64,000 nucleotides of DNA from Bosea sp. (in: a-proteobacteria) (GTDB taxonomy: Bacteria > Pseudomonadota > Alphaproteobacteria > Rhizobiales > Beijerinckiaceae), in the NCBI GenBank assembly GCA_023910605.1, contig JAAVVV010000001.1:2222698-2286697 (forward strand), written 5' to 3'. Each line of letters opens with the position of its first letter. Within the stretch, counting starts at the first letter, position 1. Shown here piece by piece: positions 54,338 through 63,453 of the stretch. The notes under the pieces were generated by a model. The model was given only the letters and a program-made list of their open reading frames with translations. It did no database searches and was not told where the DNA came from. A program made the position numbers and the translations under genes.

Positions 54338-55309
54338 GAGCCCGTCCCGAAATGAGTTCAACGATTTGAGATGTTTATGGCCGATAGCGTTGGGGGGTTG
54401 AGCGGCCCTGTTGCATGTGATTCCGTGGTTTTGCGCAAGAACTGCGGAGATGACAATGCCATGGACCAAGGCCGCCCGGCAGAGATATGAGCGCACGGGC
54501 TTGCGATATGCAAGCGATACGCGCGATGCTGAATACGCTCTGATCGAACCCCATCTGCCTCGGACACGTTCTTTGGGGCGCCCCCGCGAGGTGGACCTGC
54601 GCGATGTGGTCGATGCCATCCTCTATCTGGCGCGGGGCGGCATCCCATGGCGGCAGCTGCCGACAGATTTTCCGCCGAGTTCGACAGTGCAACGTTACTT
54701 CTACCGCTGGCGCTCCGACGGCACGCTGGCCCAGATCAACCACGTCCTGACCATGCAGGCGCGCGAGCGTGAAGGCCGGCAAGCCAGCCCAACTGCGGGC
54801 GTGATTGACTCCCAGAGCGTCAAAACCACTGAAAGTGGCGGTCCATGCGGCTATGACGGCGGCAAGAAGATCAAGGGCCGCAAGCGCCATATCATCACCG
54901 ACACCTGTGGCTTCCTGATCGGGTTGCTGGTCCATACCGCCGATATCCAGGATCGCGATGGGGCCGTGCCGTTGCTGGCCTCCATCCGCAAGAGCCATCC
55001 CTGGCTGCGCCATGTCTTCGCCGATGGCGGTTATGCGGGCCAGAAGCTCAAGGGCGCGCTCAAGCTCATCGGCCAGTGGAAAATCGAGATCGTCAAGCGC
55101 TCCGATCAGGCCAAAGGCTTCCACGTTCTGCCCAGACGATGGGTGGTCGAGCGCACCTTCGCATGGCTCAATCGTGACAGGCGGCTCGCCAAGGACTTCG
55201 AGGCCACAATCGCAAGCGCACAGGCATGGATCATGGTCGCTAGCATCAGGCTCCTCGTCCGACGCCTCGCAAGCCCATGATATCGCTTAGGTCATTATGA
55301 GTCGGGCTC
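54338..55309 (+). mobile_element. IS5-superfamily insertion sequence (IS-A), complete
   Basis: The element is 972 bp. Terminal inverted repeats begin GAGCCCG at 54338 and end CGGGCTC at 55309, with imperfect matching over about 30 bp. It is flanked by the 3-bp direct repeat TCA (54335-54337 and 55310-55312), the TNA target duplication of the IS1031-type branch of IS5. It encodes one transposase. It inserted 18 bp downstream of the ATPase pseudogene's stop codon. Confidence 0.85.
54450..55280 (+). CDS. IS5 family transposase of IS-A
   Basis: The 276-residue transposase starts at ATG 54450 (MTMPWTKAARQRYERTG); a TTG 13 codons upstream is less likely. It has the N-terminal DUF4096-like segment YALIEPHLP...GRPREVDLRDVVDAILYLARGGIPWRQLP and a DDE domain with VIDSQSVKTTE (first Asp), VFADGGYAGQ (second Asp) and VERTFAWLNRDRRLAKDFE (Glu). 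The frame is intact, so the element could be active. Confidence 0.92.
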   Translation: MTMPWTKAARQRYERTGLRYASDTRDAEYALIEPHLPRTRSLGRPREVDLRDVVDAILYLARGGIPWRQLPTDFPPSSTVQRYFYRWRSDGTLAQINHVLTMQAREREGRQASPTAGVIDSQSVKTTESGGPCGYDGGKKIKGRKRHIITDTCGFLIGLLVHTADIQDRDGAVPLLASIRKSHPWLRHVFADGGYAGQKLKGALKLIGQWKIEIVKRSDQAKGFHVLPRRWVVERTFAWLNRDRRLAKDFEATIASAQAWIMVASIRLLVRRLASP

Positions 55310-55536
55310 TCAAATAAGAAAGTATGTTATTTAGTTTTCGCTTGCGGTTCCTTGCACGAGTTCAAGAGCTGGCCTATAGAGGAATGGTACTCGCCACGTT
55401 ATTTCACCAGAGCGAGTGACTTTTTCAAAGAATCCGACCTCCTCAAGCCTTGCTATAATCTTTACGGTTTCCCCTTCAGAGGTTCGCCATAATGACATCA
55501 GTGACGCGATCGACTGAGTTGATTTCTGATACCTCA

Positions 55537-56441
55537 GAGTCCGTTTGGAAAGTCAGGGATGAGCGTTTCTTCGGATAAGAAGGCCGCCCATGGCGACGTG
55601 GATCATGGCGGTTGAGACGTCGATGCGTTTTTCATAGTCGCGGACGAGGCGGCGCCAGCGCATCATCCATCCGAAGGTCCGCTCGACGACCCAGCGCCGG
55701 GGCAGAACATGGAAGCCCTTCTGCTGCTCGGAGCGCCGGATGATCTCGATGACGAAGTTGAGATAGGCGGCCTTGTCCATCAAGGTCAGGCGGTCGTAGG
55801 CGGCGTCGGCGAAGAGATGCTTCACCCAGGGCCAGCGCTTGCGGATGGCATCGAGGATGGCTTGCGCACCGGCGCTGTCGGAGATGTCGGCGGTCGTCAG
55901 ATTGACCATCAAGAGCCGTCCGTCGGTATCGACCGCGATATGTCGCTTGCGGCCGCGTATCTTCTTGTTGGCGTCGTAACCCCTTGTTTTGGCTTGCGGA
56001 GCCTTGACCGACTGGCTGTCGATCACCGCCGCCGTGGGGCTTGCCTCGCGACCAACCCGCTCCCGGTCGAGCATCAGCTCGACATCGTGGATGGTCTGGA
56101 ACAGGAAGCGCCGCGCCAGTTCGCGGAACCAGCCGTAAACCGTTCGCCAATGGCCGAAATGATGAGGCAGCATCCGCCAGCCGCAGCCCGAGCGCACCAG
56201 ATAGCGCACGGCGTTGATCACCTCGCGGAAGTCCGTCTCCCGAGGCCGTCCCGTCCGTCCGGGTTTGGGCATCAAGGGCGCGATCCGGGCCCACTCCTCG
56301 TCCGTCAGGTCGCAGGGATAGCGCTTCGTCTTCTTGGCGATCTTGGCCATCCGGCCCCGGTTCTCATGTGTCCACATCCGTAATGTGAATCACATTCGCC
56401 AGCCCACCGAAACACCAATCGCCGACTTTCCAAACAGTCTC
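55537..56441 (-). mobile_element. IS5-superfamily insertion sequence (IS-B copy 1), inside the ATPase gene
   Basis: The element is 905 bp. Terminal repeats are GAGTCCGTTTGGAAAGTC at 55537 and, on the other strand, GAGACTGTTTGGAAAGTC ending at 56441, 16 of 18 positions matching. Flanking direct repeats are TCA (55534-55536 and 56442-56444). It is identical to copy 2 except for three substitutions I noticed (56249, 56253 and 56414). It encodes one transposase on the minus strand. Confidence 0.88.
55553..56377 (-). CDS. IS5 family transposase of IS-B copy 1
   Basis: The 274-residue protein starts at ATG 56377 (MWTHENRGRMAKIAKK) or at Met10 (56350). It has LTDEEWARIAPLMPKPGRTGRPRETDFREVINAVRYLVRSGCGWRMLPHHF at the N-terminal side, then a DDE domain with VIDSQSVKAPQAK, LFADAAYDRLTL, and VERTFGWMMRWRRLVRDYEKR. 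The frame is intact. It differs from the copy 2 transposase at one residue, Thr in place of Met in the PGR(T/M)GRP segment. Confidence 0.93.
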   Translation of the reverse strand: MWTHENRGRMAKIAKKTKRYPCDLTDEEWARIAPLMPKPGRTGRPRETDFREVINAVRYLVRSGCGWRMLPHHFGHWRTVYGWFRELARRFLFQTIHDVELMLDRERVGREASPTAAVIDSQSVKAPQAKTRGYDANKKIRGRKRHIAVDTDGRLLMVNLTTADISDSAGAQAILDAIRKRWPWVKHLFADAAYDRLTLMDKAAYLNFVIEIIRRSEQQKGFHVLPRRWVVERTFGWMMRWRRLVRDYEKRIDVSTAMIHVAMGGLLIRRNAHP

Positions 56442-57738
56442 TCATTGCCTCGACATGTTGTTTGATATCTGGATATTCTGCGAAAAGAGTTTGCTCTAGG
56501 CGTACTTTTGATACGTTTGGTAGCGCCTCTTTAAATGCTACTTGGTCAAATAGTTTGCCAGCTGGTAGGGTTTTCTCGCCTCTTTCCAATCGAGCAATCT
56601 GTACGGTCCTTAACTCGTTGAGAAAATGGATAAGCTCCCGTGGAGCATTAGGCTGCGTACCGTCTTTTGTCCGACTCAAAATCCAATCAAAAGTTTTTGG
56701 TTTATTTGGGCCCGAGTCGACTTGTTGTGGAAATATAGATCCTATGAAAGCTTGCTGAGACGCAAAATTTGATAAAATCTCGTCGGGTACAATTTTAAAA
56801 TAATCACATATTGACTTATTGGCCACGGCGCGCCGCACGAACAAATTTACGAGTGTTTCGTTGTTCCATTCAATGTTCAATGATCTTTCAATATGACTCG
56901 CCTCTCTGAAGCCTGAGGCAGATATGCTTTTCCATATGTCGCTACGAAGGAATATTTTTGTCTTTATATTGTTATTTGATTTCGTTTCCAAATAAAACTG
57001 AAATAGCGCCCTCAGAGCAGCGTTCTCTAATTTTTCATTGTTTTGAAATGCAACGTCGAGACGGTCTAGGGTAATCCAGATTGTGTAGCCTGCGTCTTTC
57101 AATGCATCCGACATACTCTTGAATAGATCGTCTACCGATCGAACGCCGACCTTAGATGCGGCAGCCCCAGGCTCCCTCAAGACGATACGGCCGGCAATAC
57201 CGGTTGGCATGCCCGTTATCGGGTCGATCTTTAGCTCGGACTCGATAGCCTGAATCCTCGTCAGGCTCTTAACATAGTCAAATGCATACTTGAGAGCTTT
57301 CGATAGAGAGGGATCTGATGGTATCAGATTTGCCTCTTCAAGAATTGAAATACAATCAAGGCACTTTTTATTACTAATTCCATTGATTTTTATCGCTTGG
57401 CCACAGAGGCTGAGTACGTACAATTTCCAAATGCTAATAAATTCGAACTGATCGACCGGCATGTCGTCGATAAGAATCTTGAATGCAGGTGTCCCTTGTG
57501 GGTTTTCCCCCTGTACAACTAAAATATTCTTTTCTTTGAGCAACTCACCGTTCTGAGATATCAAACTATAGATTGCGCTTTTCCCACTGCCTTTTGGGCC
57601 GTATACAACATCGACAGTGCCGTCGATTACCTGCTTCCATTGGTCTGTTTCAACAAAATAGTTCTTGAGCTGATCAAATTCTTCTTCGGCAGTCCTTTTG
57701 CCGAAACTGGAGTTTTTTAGGGCTTCGAGCGGTTCCAT

Positions 57739-57820
57739 TTGTTGCCTTGCGTTATCTAACTATTTCGCATTTTTATCAGGGTAGTAGGTAAACTTCCAAG
57801 TTCAAGGCTTGTTGCGCTAA
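57739..57820 (-). other. 82-bp leader between the ATPase start and IS-B copy 2
   Basis: This short AT-rich stretch carries what remains of the ATPase gene's upstream region. On the minus strand a TTGAAC box is present but has no well-spaced -10 partner. The IS ends 82 bp before the ATPase start and could have separated the gene from its original promoter or supplied a new one. Confidence 0.4.
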
Positions 57821-58725
57821 GAGTCCGTTTGGAAAGTCAGGGATGAGCGTTTCTTCGGATAAGAAGGCCGCCCATGGCGACGTGGATCATGGCGGTTGAG
57901 ACGTCGATGCGTTTTTCATAGTCGCGGACGAGGCGGCGCCAGCGCATCATCCATCCGAAGGTCCGCTCGACGACCCAGCGCCGGGGCAGAACATGGAAGC
58001 CCTTCTGCTGCTCGGAGCGCCGGATGATCTCGATGACGAAGTTGAGATAGGCGGCCTTGTCCATCAAGGTCAGGCGGTCGTAGGCGGCGTCGGCGAAGAG
58101 ATGCTTCACCCAGGGCCAGCGCTTGCGGATGGCATCGAGGATGGCTTGCGCACCGGCGCTGTCGGAGATGTCGGCGGTCGTCAGATTGACCATCAAGAGC
58201 CGTCCGTCGGTATCGACCGCGATATGTCGCTTGCGGCCGCGTATCTTCTTGTTGGCGTCGTAACCCCTTGTTTTGGCTTGCGGAGCCTTGACCGACTGGC
58301 TGTCGATCACCGCCGCCGTGGGGCTTGCCTCGCGACCAACCCGCTCCCGGTCGAGCATCAGCTCGACATCGTGGATGGTCTGGAACAGGAAGCGCCGCGC
58401 CAGTTCGCGGAACCAGCCGTAAACCGTTCGCCAATGGCCGAAATGATGAGGCAGCATCCGCCAGCCGCAGCCCGAGCGCACCAGATAGCGCACGGCGTTG
58501 ATCACCTCGCGGAAGTCCGTCTCCCGAGGCCGCCCCATCCGTCCGGGTTTGGGCATCAAGGGCGCGATCCGGGCCCACTCCTCGTCCGTCAGGTCGCAGG
58601 GATAGCGCTTCGTCTTCTTGGCGATCTTGGCCATCCGGCCCCGGTTCTCATGTGTCCACATCCGTAATGTGAATCACATTCGCCAGCCCACCGAAACCCC
58701 AATCGCCGACTTTCCAAACAGTCTC
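57821..58725 (-). mobile_element. IS5-superfamily insertion sequence (IS-B copy 2), upstream of rpsB
   Basis: The element is 905 bp, with the same terminal repeats as copy 1 (GAGTCCG at 57821, reverse-complement end at 58725). Flanking direct repeats are TAA (57818-57820 and 58726-58728), again TNA. It lies in the same orientation as copy 1. Different target duplications show that the two copies inserted separately. Its right end lies 206 bp upstream of rpsB. Confidence 0.88.
57837..58661 (-). CDS. IS5 family transposase of IS-B copy 2
   Basis: The 274-residue transposase matches the copy 1 protein except for Met in place of Thr in the PGRMGRPRE segment. The DDE residues (VIDSQSVK, LFADAAYD, VERTFGW) are all present and the frame is intact, so it may be functional. 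It reads leftward, toward the ATPase gene. Start alternatives are as for copy 1. Confidence 0.93.
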   Translation of the reverse strand: MWTHENRGRMAKIAKKTKRYPCDLTDEEWARIAPLMPKPGRMGRPRETDFREVINAVRYLVRSGCGWRMLPHHFGHWRTVYGWFRELARRFLFQTIHDVELMLDRERVGREASPTAAVIDSQSVKAPQAKTRGYDANKKIRGRKRHIAVDTDGRLLMVNLTTADISDSAGAQAILDAIRKRWPWVKHLFADAAYDRLTLMDKAAYLNFVIEIIRRSEQQKGFHVLPRRWVVERTFGWMMRWRRLVRDYEKRIDVSTAMIHVAMGGLLIRRNAHP

Positions 58726-58728
58726 TAA

Positions 58729-58931
58729 GTTGGCTTACTTCAACAGGCATGTCAGCCCCTTGCCCTCTCCCCCAAACCCTGCTAACGCCCCCGGCATCCC
58801 ACATGCGGGCCTTATCGGGCGGAAGCTTATTCCGTCCTTCCGGTGGCGGATCGCGGGCGGGCCTTGATGGCCACGTCCCCCGGTCAGCCGCGCTGGTCCC
58901 GCAGAGGCACTCGTAACCGGAAAGAACGACA
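58729..58931 (+). promoter_or_regulatory. Leader region upstream of rpsB, after IS-B copy 2
   Basis: This 203-bp stretch is the remaining upstream region of rpsB. It holds a possible short hairpin, CGGAAG with CTTCCG, around 58820-58840. An rpsB leader of this length could carry feedback control by S2, but no known motif was recognised. Any promoter further upstream has been moved away by the IS. Confidence 0.35.
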
Positions 58932-59924
<993 letters not shown>

Positions 59925-59968
59925 CGCGCCGGGCCGCACCGCGGCCTGCCCCCTTGTCTCATGAAGCG

Positions 59969-60002
59969 CCGGCGCAGCCCTCGGGGTGCGCCGGTTCTCG
60001 TT
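59969..60002 (+). terminator. Hairpin between rpsB and tsf
   Basis: CCGGCGCA (59969-59976) and TGCGCCGG (59987-59994) form a perfect 8-bp stem with a 10-base loop, followed by TTCTCGTT. It lies 45 bp after the rpsB stop and may attenuate readthrough into tsf. Confidence 0.5.
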
Positions 60003-60051
60003 ATCAAAGCTGCCCGGCCGCTGCGGGCTCCCGTTCGAAAGGTGAAGAGAG

Positions 60052-60975
60052 ATGTCCGTGATTTCGGCTGCTCTGGTGAAGGAACTGCGCGACAAGACCG
60101 ACGCAGGCATGATGGACTGCAAGGCCGCCCTGGTGGAGACCGGCGGCGACATGGAGGCCGCAGTCGACTGGCTGCGCAAGAAGGGCCTCTCCAAGGCCGC
60201 CAAGAAGGCCGGCCGCACCGCCGCCGAAGGCCTCGTGGCCGTGATGACCGAAGGCGCCTCGGGCGTCGTGGTCGAGGTCAACGCCGAGACCGACTTCCTC
60301 GCCAAGAACGAGCAGTTCCAGACGCTGGCGCGCAATGTCGCCGCCGTCGCGCTCAGGATCGGCGATGACGTGGAGGCCGTGAAGGCCGCCGCCTATCCCG
60401 CCGGCGGCACCGTGCAGGACGCCATCGCCAACGCCATCGCCACCATCGGCGAGAACATGGCCCTGCGCCGCGCCAGAAAGCTCAGCGTTTCCTCCGGCGT
60501 CGTCGCCGCCTACCTGCACAACGCAGCCGCCGAGGGCATGGGCCGCATCGGCGTGCTCGTCGCGCTCGAATCCACCGGCAAGACCGACGAGCTGATGGCC
60601 ATGGGCCGCCAGCTCGCCATGCATGTCGCCGCCACCAACCCCGTCGCGCTCGACCTCGCCTCGGTCGATCCCGAGGTGCTGGCCCGCGAAAAGGCGATCC
60701 TCGCCGACAAGAACGCCGGCAAGCCCGCCAACGTCCTCGAAAAGATCGTCGAATCGGGCATGAAGTCCTACGCCAAGGAATACTGCCTGCTCGATCAGGC
60801 CTATATCCACGACACCGGCAAGTCCGTGGGCCAGGCGCTCAAGGACGCTGAAGGCAAGCTCGGCGGGCCTGTGAAGCTCACCGGCTTCGCGCGATTTGCG
60901 CTCGGCGAGGGAATCGCCAAAGAAGAGACCGATTTCGCGGCGGAGGTGGCCGCGGCGGCCGGCGTCAAGGCCTGA
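60052..60975 (+). CDS. tsf: Elongation factor Ts
   Basis: EF-Ts exchanges GDP for GTP on EF-Tu. The 307-residue protein starts with [29 protein letters not shown], the UBA-like N-terminal domain, and continues with the core containing [18 protein letters not shown]. The C-terminal region ends [26 protein letters not shown]. Length is normal. It is followed by two hairpins and pyrH. Confidence 0.98.
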   Translation: MSVISAALVKELRDKTDAGMMDCKAALVETGGDMEAAVDWLRKKGLSKAAKKAGRTAAEGLVAVMTEGASGVVVEVNAETDFLAKNEQFQTLARNVAAVALRIGDDVEAVKAAAYPAGGTVQDAIANAIATIGENMALRRARKLSVSSGVVAAYLHNAAAEGMGRIGVLVALESTGKTDELMAMGRQLAMHVAATNPVALDLASVDPEVLAREKAILADKNAGKPANVLEKIVESGMKSYAKEYCLLDQAYIHDTGKSVGQALKDAEGKLGGPVKLTGFARFALGEGIAKEETDFAAEVAAAAGVKA

Positions 60976-61004
60976 TCGCGTCGCACACCGCTCCGGCGGC
61001 AAGA

Positions 61005-61029
61005 GCGGCGCCCGAAGCGCCGCTTTTTT
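61005..61029 (+). terminator. Rho-independent terminator between tsf and pyrH
   Basis: GCGGCGC (61005-61011), a CCGAA loop, GCGCCGC (61017-61023) and six T (61024-61029) form a textbook terminator 29 bp after the tsf stop. It lies inside the otherwise operon-like rpsB-tsf-pyrH-frr run, so pyrH expression likely depends on readthrough or a second promoter. Confidence 0.85.
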
Positions 61030-61031
61030 GC

Positions 61032-61047
61032 GCCCCGCTTGCGGGGC
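61032..61047 (+). repeat. Second hairpin directly after the tsf terminator
   Basis: GCCCCGC (61032-61038) and GCGGGGC (61041-61047) form a 7-bp stem with a 2-base centre, immediately before the pyrH ribosome-binding site (AAGGAGG at about 61054-61060). It could affect translation of pyrH. Confidence 0.45.
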
Positions 61048-61066
61048 TGACCGAAGGAGGCCAGGC

Positions 61067-61780
61067 ATGGCTCGGTTCAAGCGGGTGCTGATCAAGCTTT
61101 CCGGCGAGGCGCTGGCCGCGCCAGACGGCTACTGGCTCTATCCGCCGGTGCTCAACACGCTGGCCGCCGACATCGCCGAAGCCTCCAGGGCCGGCATCGA
61201 GATCGCGCTCGTCATCGGCGGCGGCAACATCATCCGCGGCGCGCGCGTCTCGTCCGCCGGCTGGATCGACCGCGCCACGGCCGATTCCATGGGCATGCTC
61301 GCCACCGCCATGAATTCGATCGCGCTCGAGAATGCCGTCAACGCCGCCGGCTGCACCGCGCGCACCATGTCCGCCGTATCCATGCCCACCATCTGCGAGA
61401 CCTATGCCCGCCAGCCCGCGCTGCACCACATGCAGCGCGGCCATGTCGTGATCATCGCGGGCGGCACCGGCAACCCGTTCTTCACCACCGACACCGCCGC
61501 CGTGCTGCGCGCCGCCGAGCTGAAATGCGAGGCCGTGTTCAAGGCGACCCAGGTTGACGGCGTCTACACCGCCGACCCGAAGAAGGACCCGAACGCCATC
61601 CGCTTCGACCGGCTGACCCATGCCGAGGCCATCGCGAGGGATCTCGGCGTCATGGACACCGCCGCCTTCGCGCTGGCGCGAGACGCCGCGCTCACCATAG
61701 GTGTATTCTCCGTCGCGCAGCCAGGCTCCATATCCGCCGTGCTGCGCGGCGAGGGCAGGGCGACCTACGTGGTGCCCTGA
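61067..61780 (+). CDS. pyrH: UMP kinase PyrH
   Basis: PyrH phosphorylates UMP to UDP. From the ATG at 61067, which has an AAGGAGG 7 bp upstream, the protein is 237 residues. It has FKRVLIKLSGEALA at the N terminus, IALVIGGGNIIRG, MGMLATAMNSIALE, and the ATP-binding GGTGNPFFTTDTAA block. Upstream in-frame codons lie inside tsf and are ignored. It is followed by frr. Confidence 0.97.
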   Translation: MARFKRVLIKLSGEALAAPDGYWLYPPVLNTLAADIAEASRAGIEIALVIGGGNIIRGARVSSAGWIDRATADSMGMLATAMNSIALENAVNAAGCTARTMSAVSMPTICETYARQPALHHMQRGHVVIIAGGTGNPFFTTDTAAVLRAAELKCEAVFKATQVDGVYTADPKKDPNAIRFDRLTHAEAIARDLGVMDTAAFALARDAALTIGVFSVAQPGSISAVLRGEGRATYVVP

Positions 61781-61869
61781 GCTGCCCGCCGCAGCCAGCC
61801 GCCCCTTGACCCGCACCATGCCCTTCCGCATGGTCCTCCCAACGCCGAAACGACCAGAAGGCCCTTGCC

Positions 61870-62433
61870 ATGGCTCCTCCGACCTTCGATCTCGCCGACG
61901 TCAAGCGCCGCATGCAGGGCGCCATCGCGTCGCTGAAGCATGACCTCAACTCGCTGCGCACCGGGCGCGCCTCTCCCAGCGTGCTCGATCCGATCATGGT
62001 CGATGCCTATGGCTCCAAGATGCCGCTCACACAGGTCGCGACCGTCTCGGCCCCCGAGGCGAGGCTCCTGTCGGTGGTGGTCTGGGACCGCGCCATGGCG
62101 AGCGCCGTCGACAAGGCTATCCGCGATTCGGACCTCGGCCTCAATCCGCAGACCGAAGGCCAGACCATCCGCATCCGCATTCCCGAGCTTAACGAGCAGC
62201 GCCGCAAGGAACTGGTGAAGGTCGCCCACAAATATGCCGAGGAGGCCCGCGTCGCAGTGCGCCACGTCCGCCGCGATGGCCTCGAAATCCTGAAAAAGCT
62301 CGAGAAGGACGGCCTCATGTCCGAGGATGACGCCGCCCGCCAGTCCGATCAGGTGCAGAAGGCCACCGACCAGGCCGTGGCTGAAGTCGATCAGGCCCTG
62401 TCCACCAAGGAAAAGGAAATCATGCAGGTCTGA
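61870..62433 (+). CDS. frr: Ribosome recycling factor
   Basis: Frr splits post-termination ribosomes with EF-G. The 187-residue protein contains [24 protein letters not shown] at the N-terminal arm and [25 protein letters not shown] in the three-helix bundle, both family hallmarks. Length is normal, and it is 89 bp after pyrH. Confidence 0.97.
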   Translation: MAPPTFDLADVKRRMQGAIASLKHDLNSLRTGRASPSVLDPIMVDAYGSKMPLTQVATVSAPEARLLSVVVWDRAMASAVDKAIRDSDLGLNPQTEGQTIRIRIPELNEQRRKELVKVAHKYAEEARVAVRHVRRDGLEILKKLEKDGLMSEDDAARQSDQVQKATDQAVAEVDQALSTKEKEIMQV

Positions 62434-62501
62434 GGGCAGGCGGCGCATGAGGGATTTGATCTTGCCGAGCCTGAAAATTCGACGCAAACGATGAGTCTCT
62501 G

Positions 62502-62530
62502 TTAACCTGCCGCTGCGTTCATGCTATAGA
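62502..62530 (+). promoter_or_regulatory. Possible promoter for uppS-cdsA
   Basis: TTAACC (62502-62507) and TATAGA (62525-62530) are 17 bp apart in the 167-bp gap between frr and uppS. Each box matches the consensus at four of six positions. The uppS start is 71 bp downstream. Confidence 0.35.
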
Positions 62531-62600
62531 ACTGCTTTTTCCGCGCCGGCAGTGACATCTCTGCGGGCCGGATGTTCCCCCAAACCCTTGCCCGTGGACC

Positions 62601-63365
62601 ATGAGCCCTTCCTCCGATCTCGGACGACAAGCGGCGCCTCAGGCGTCGGATGATCCGCCGGGCCCTCGCCATGTCGCCATTATCATGGACGGCAATGGGC
62701 GCTGGGCCCAGGCGCGGGGTCTTGCCCGGACCGAGGGCCACCGCCGCGGCGTGGAGGCCTTGCGCCGCACGGTGCGCGCGGCCAGCGCGCTGGGCATTTC
62801 CTATCTGACCATCTTCAGCTTCTCGACCGAGAACTGGCGCCGTCCGGCGATGGAGGTCAGTTTCCTCATCTCCCTGTTCAAGCGCTTCGTCCGCAATGAT
62901 CTGGCCGAACTTCATGCCTCGAATGTGCGCGTGCGGATGATCGGGGACCGTGCCTCCACGCCGCCCGACATCATCGAGCTGATCGACCAGGCTGAGGCGC
63001 TCACCGCCGGCAACACCGCGCTGACACTCGTGATCGCCTTCAATTACGGCGCACGCGATGAGATCGTGCGGGCCGTGAACCGCCTGATGGACCAGCGCGA
63101 CGCCTCCGGCAGCCGCGCGGCCGTCACCGCGGCGGATTTGTCTGCCAGCCTCGACACAGGCGACATTCCGGATCCTGACCTCGTGATAAGGACTTCCGGA
63201 GAGCTCAGGCTTTCGAACTTCCTGATGTGGCAGGCAGCCTATGCGGAACTTGTCTTCACCCCCGTGCTGTGGCCTGATTTCGATCAGGCCGCGCTCGAGG
63301 TCGCCGTTGCCGAGTACCGTCGGCGCGATCGCCGCTTTGGCGGCCTCGCGCAGAAGGCTGTCTGA
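62601..63365 (+). CDS. uppS: Undecaprenyl diphosphate synthase UppS
   Basis: UppS adds isoprenyl units to farnesyl diphosphate to make the lipid carrier for cell wall sugars. The 254-residue protein has [16 protein letters not shown] with catalytic Asp30, [29 protein letters not shown], and the C-terminal [25 protein letters not shown] block. It is followed by cdsA. Confidence 0.97.
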   Translation: MSPSSDLGRQAAPQASDDPPGPRHVAIIMDGNGRWAQARGLARTEGHRRGVEALRRTVRAASALGISYLTIFSFSTENWRRPAMEVSFLISLFKRFVRNDLAELHASNVRVRMIGDRASTPPDIIELIDQAEALTAGNTALTLVIAFNYGARDEIVRAVNRLMDQRDASGSRAAVTAADLSASLDTGDIPDPDLVIRTSGELRLSNFLMWQAAYAELVFTPVLWPDFDQAALEVAVAEYRRRDRRFGGLAQKAV

Positions 63366-63453
63366 CCAGCGTTTGACGCGGGCCGCGCGCTTGGCTCTAA
63401 GGTGGTGGCAAGCGGCGCTCACAAGCCGCAAGGGTTCAGGTCAGGAAACGCAC

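Larger units (their letters stand above)
55331..57738 (-). pseudogene. P-loop ATPase gene (Sll1717-like) split by an IS copy; reconstructable 499-codon frame
   Basis: The gene starts at ATG 57738 and reads MEPLEALKNSSFGKRTAEEEFDQLKNYF. It has a Walker A loop GPKGSGKS at about residues 46-53 and a Walker B-like stretch IWITLDRLD, with a sensor-like IFLRSDIW block. At 56444-56442 it is cut by an IS copy. Removing 55537-56441 and one copy of the TCA duplication joins ...QHVEAM to RYQKSTQSIASLM with no frame break and continues for a further 66 codons (ending VQGTASEN) to TAA at 55333-55331. The restored product is 499 residues, and its C terminus looks like a small winged-helix region. The overall layout recalls the Sll1717-family P-loop ATPases; this is recall, not a search result. 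Base composition is AT-richer than the rest of the window. As it stands the truncated product would end in 40 or so IS-encoded residues. Confidence 0.8.

Noticed and set aside
56305-56441. Treating the tail of the ATPase frame, which reads into the IS, as native sequence
   Set aside because: The last 40 or so codons are translated from the IS end and appear again, in another context, at IS-B copy 2.
55537-58725. A composite transposon made from the two IS-B copies carrying the ATPase
   Set aside because: Each copy has its own target duplication (TCA and TAA), the outer flanks do not match, and copy 1 lies inside the ATPase gene.
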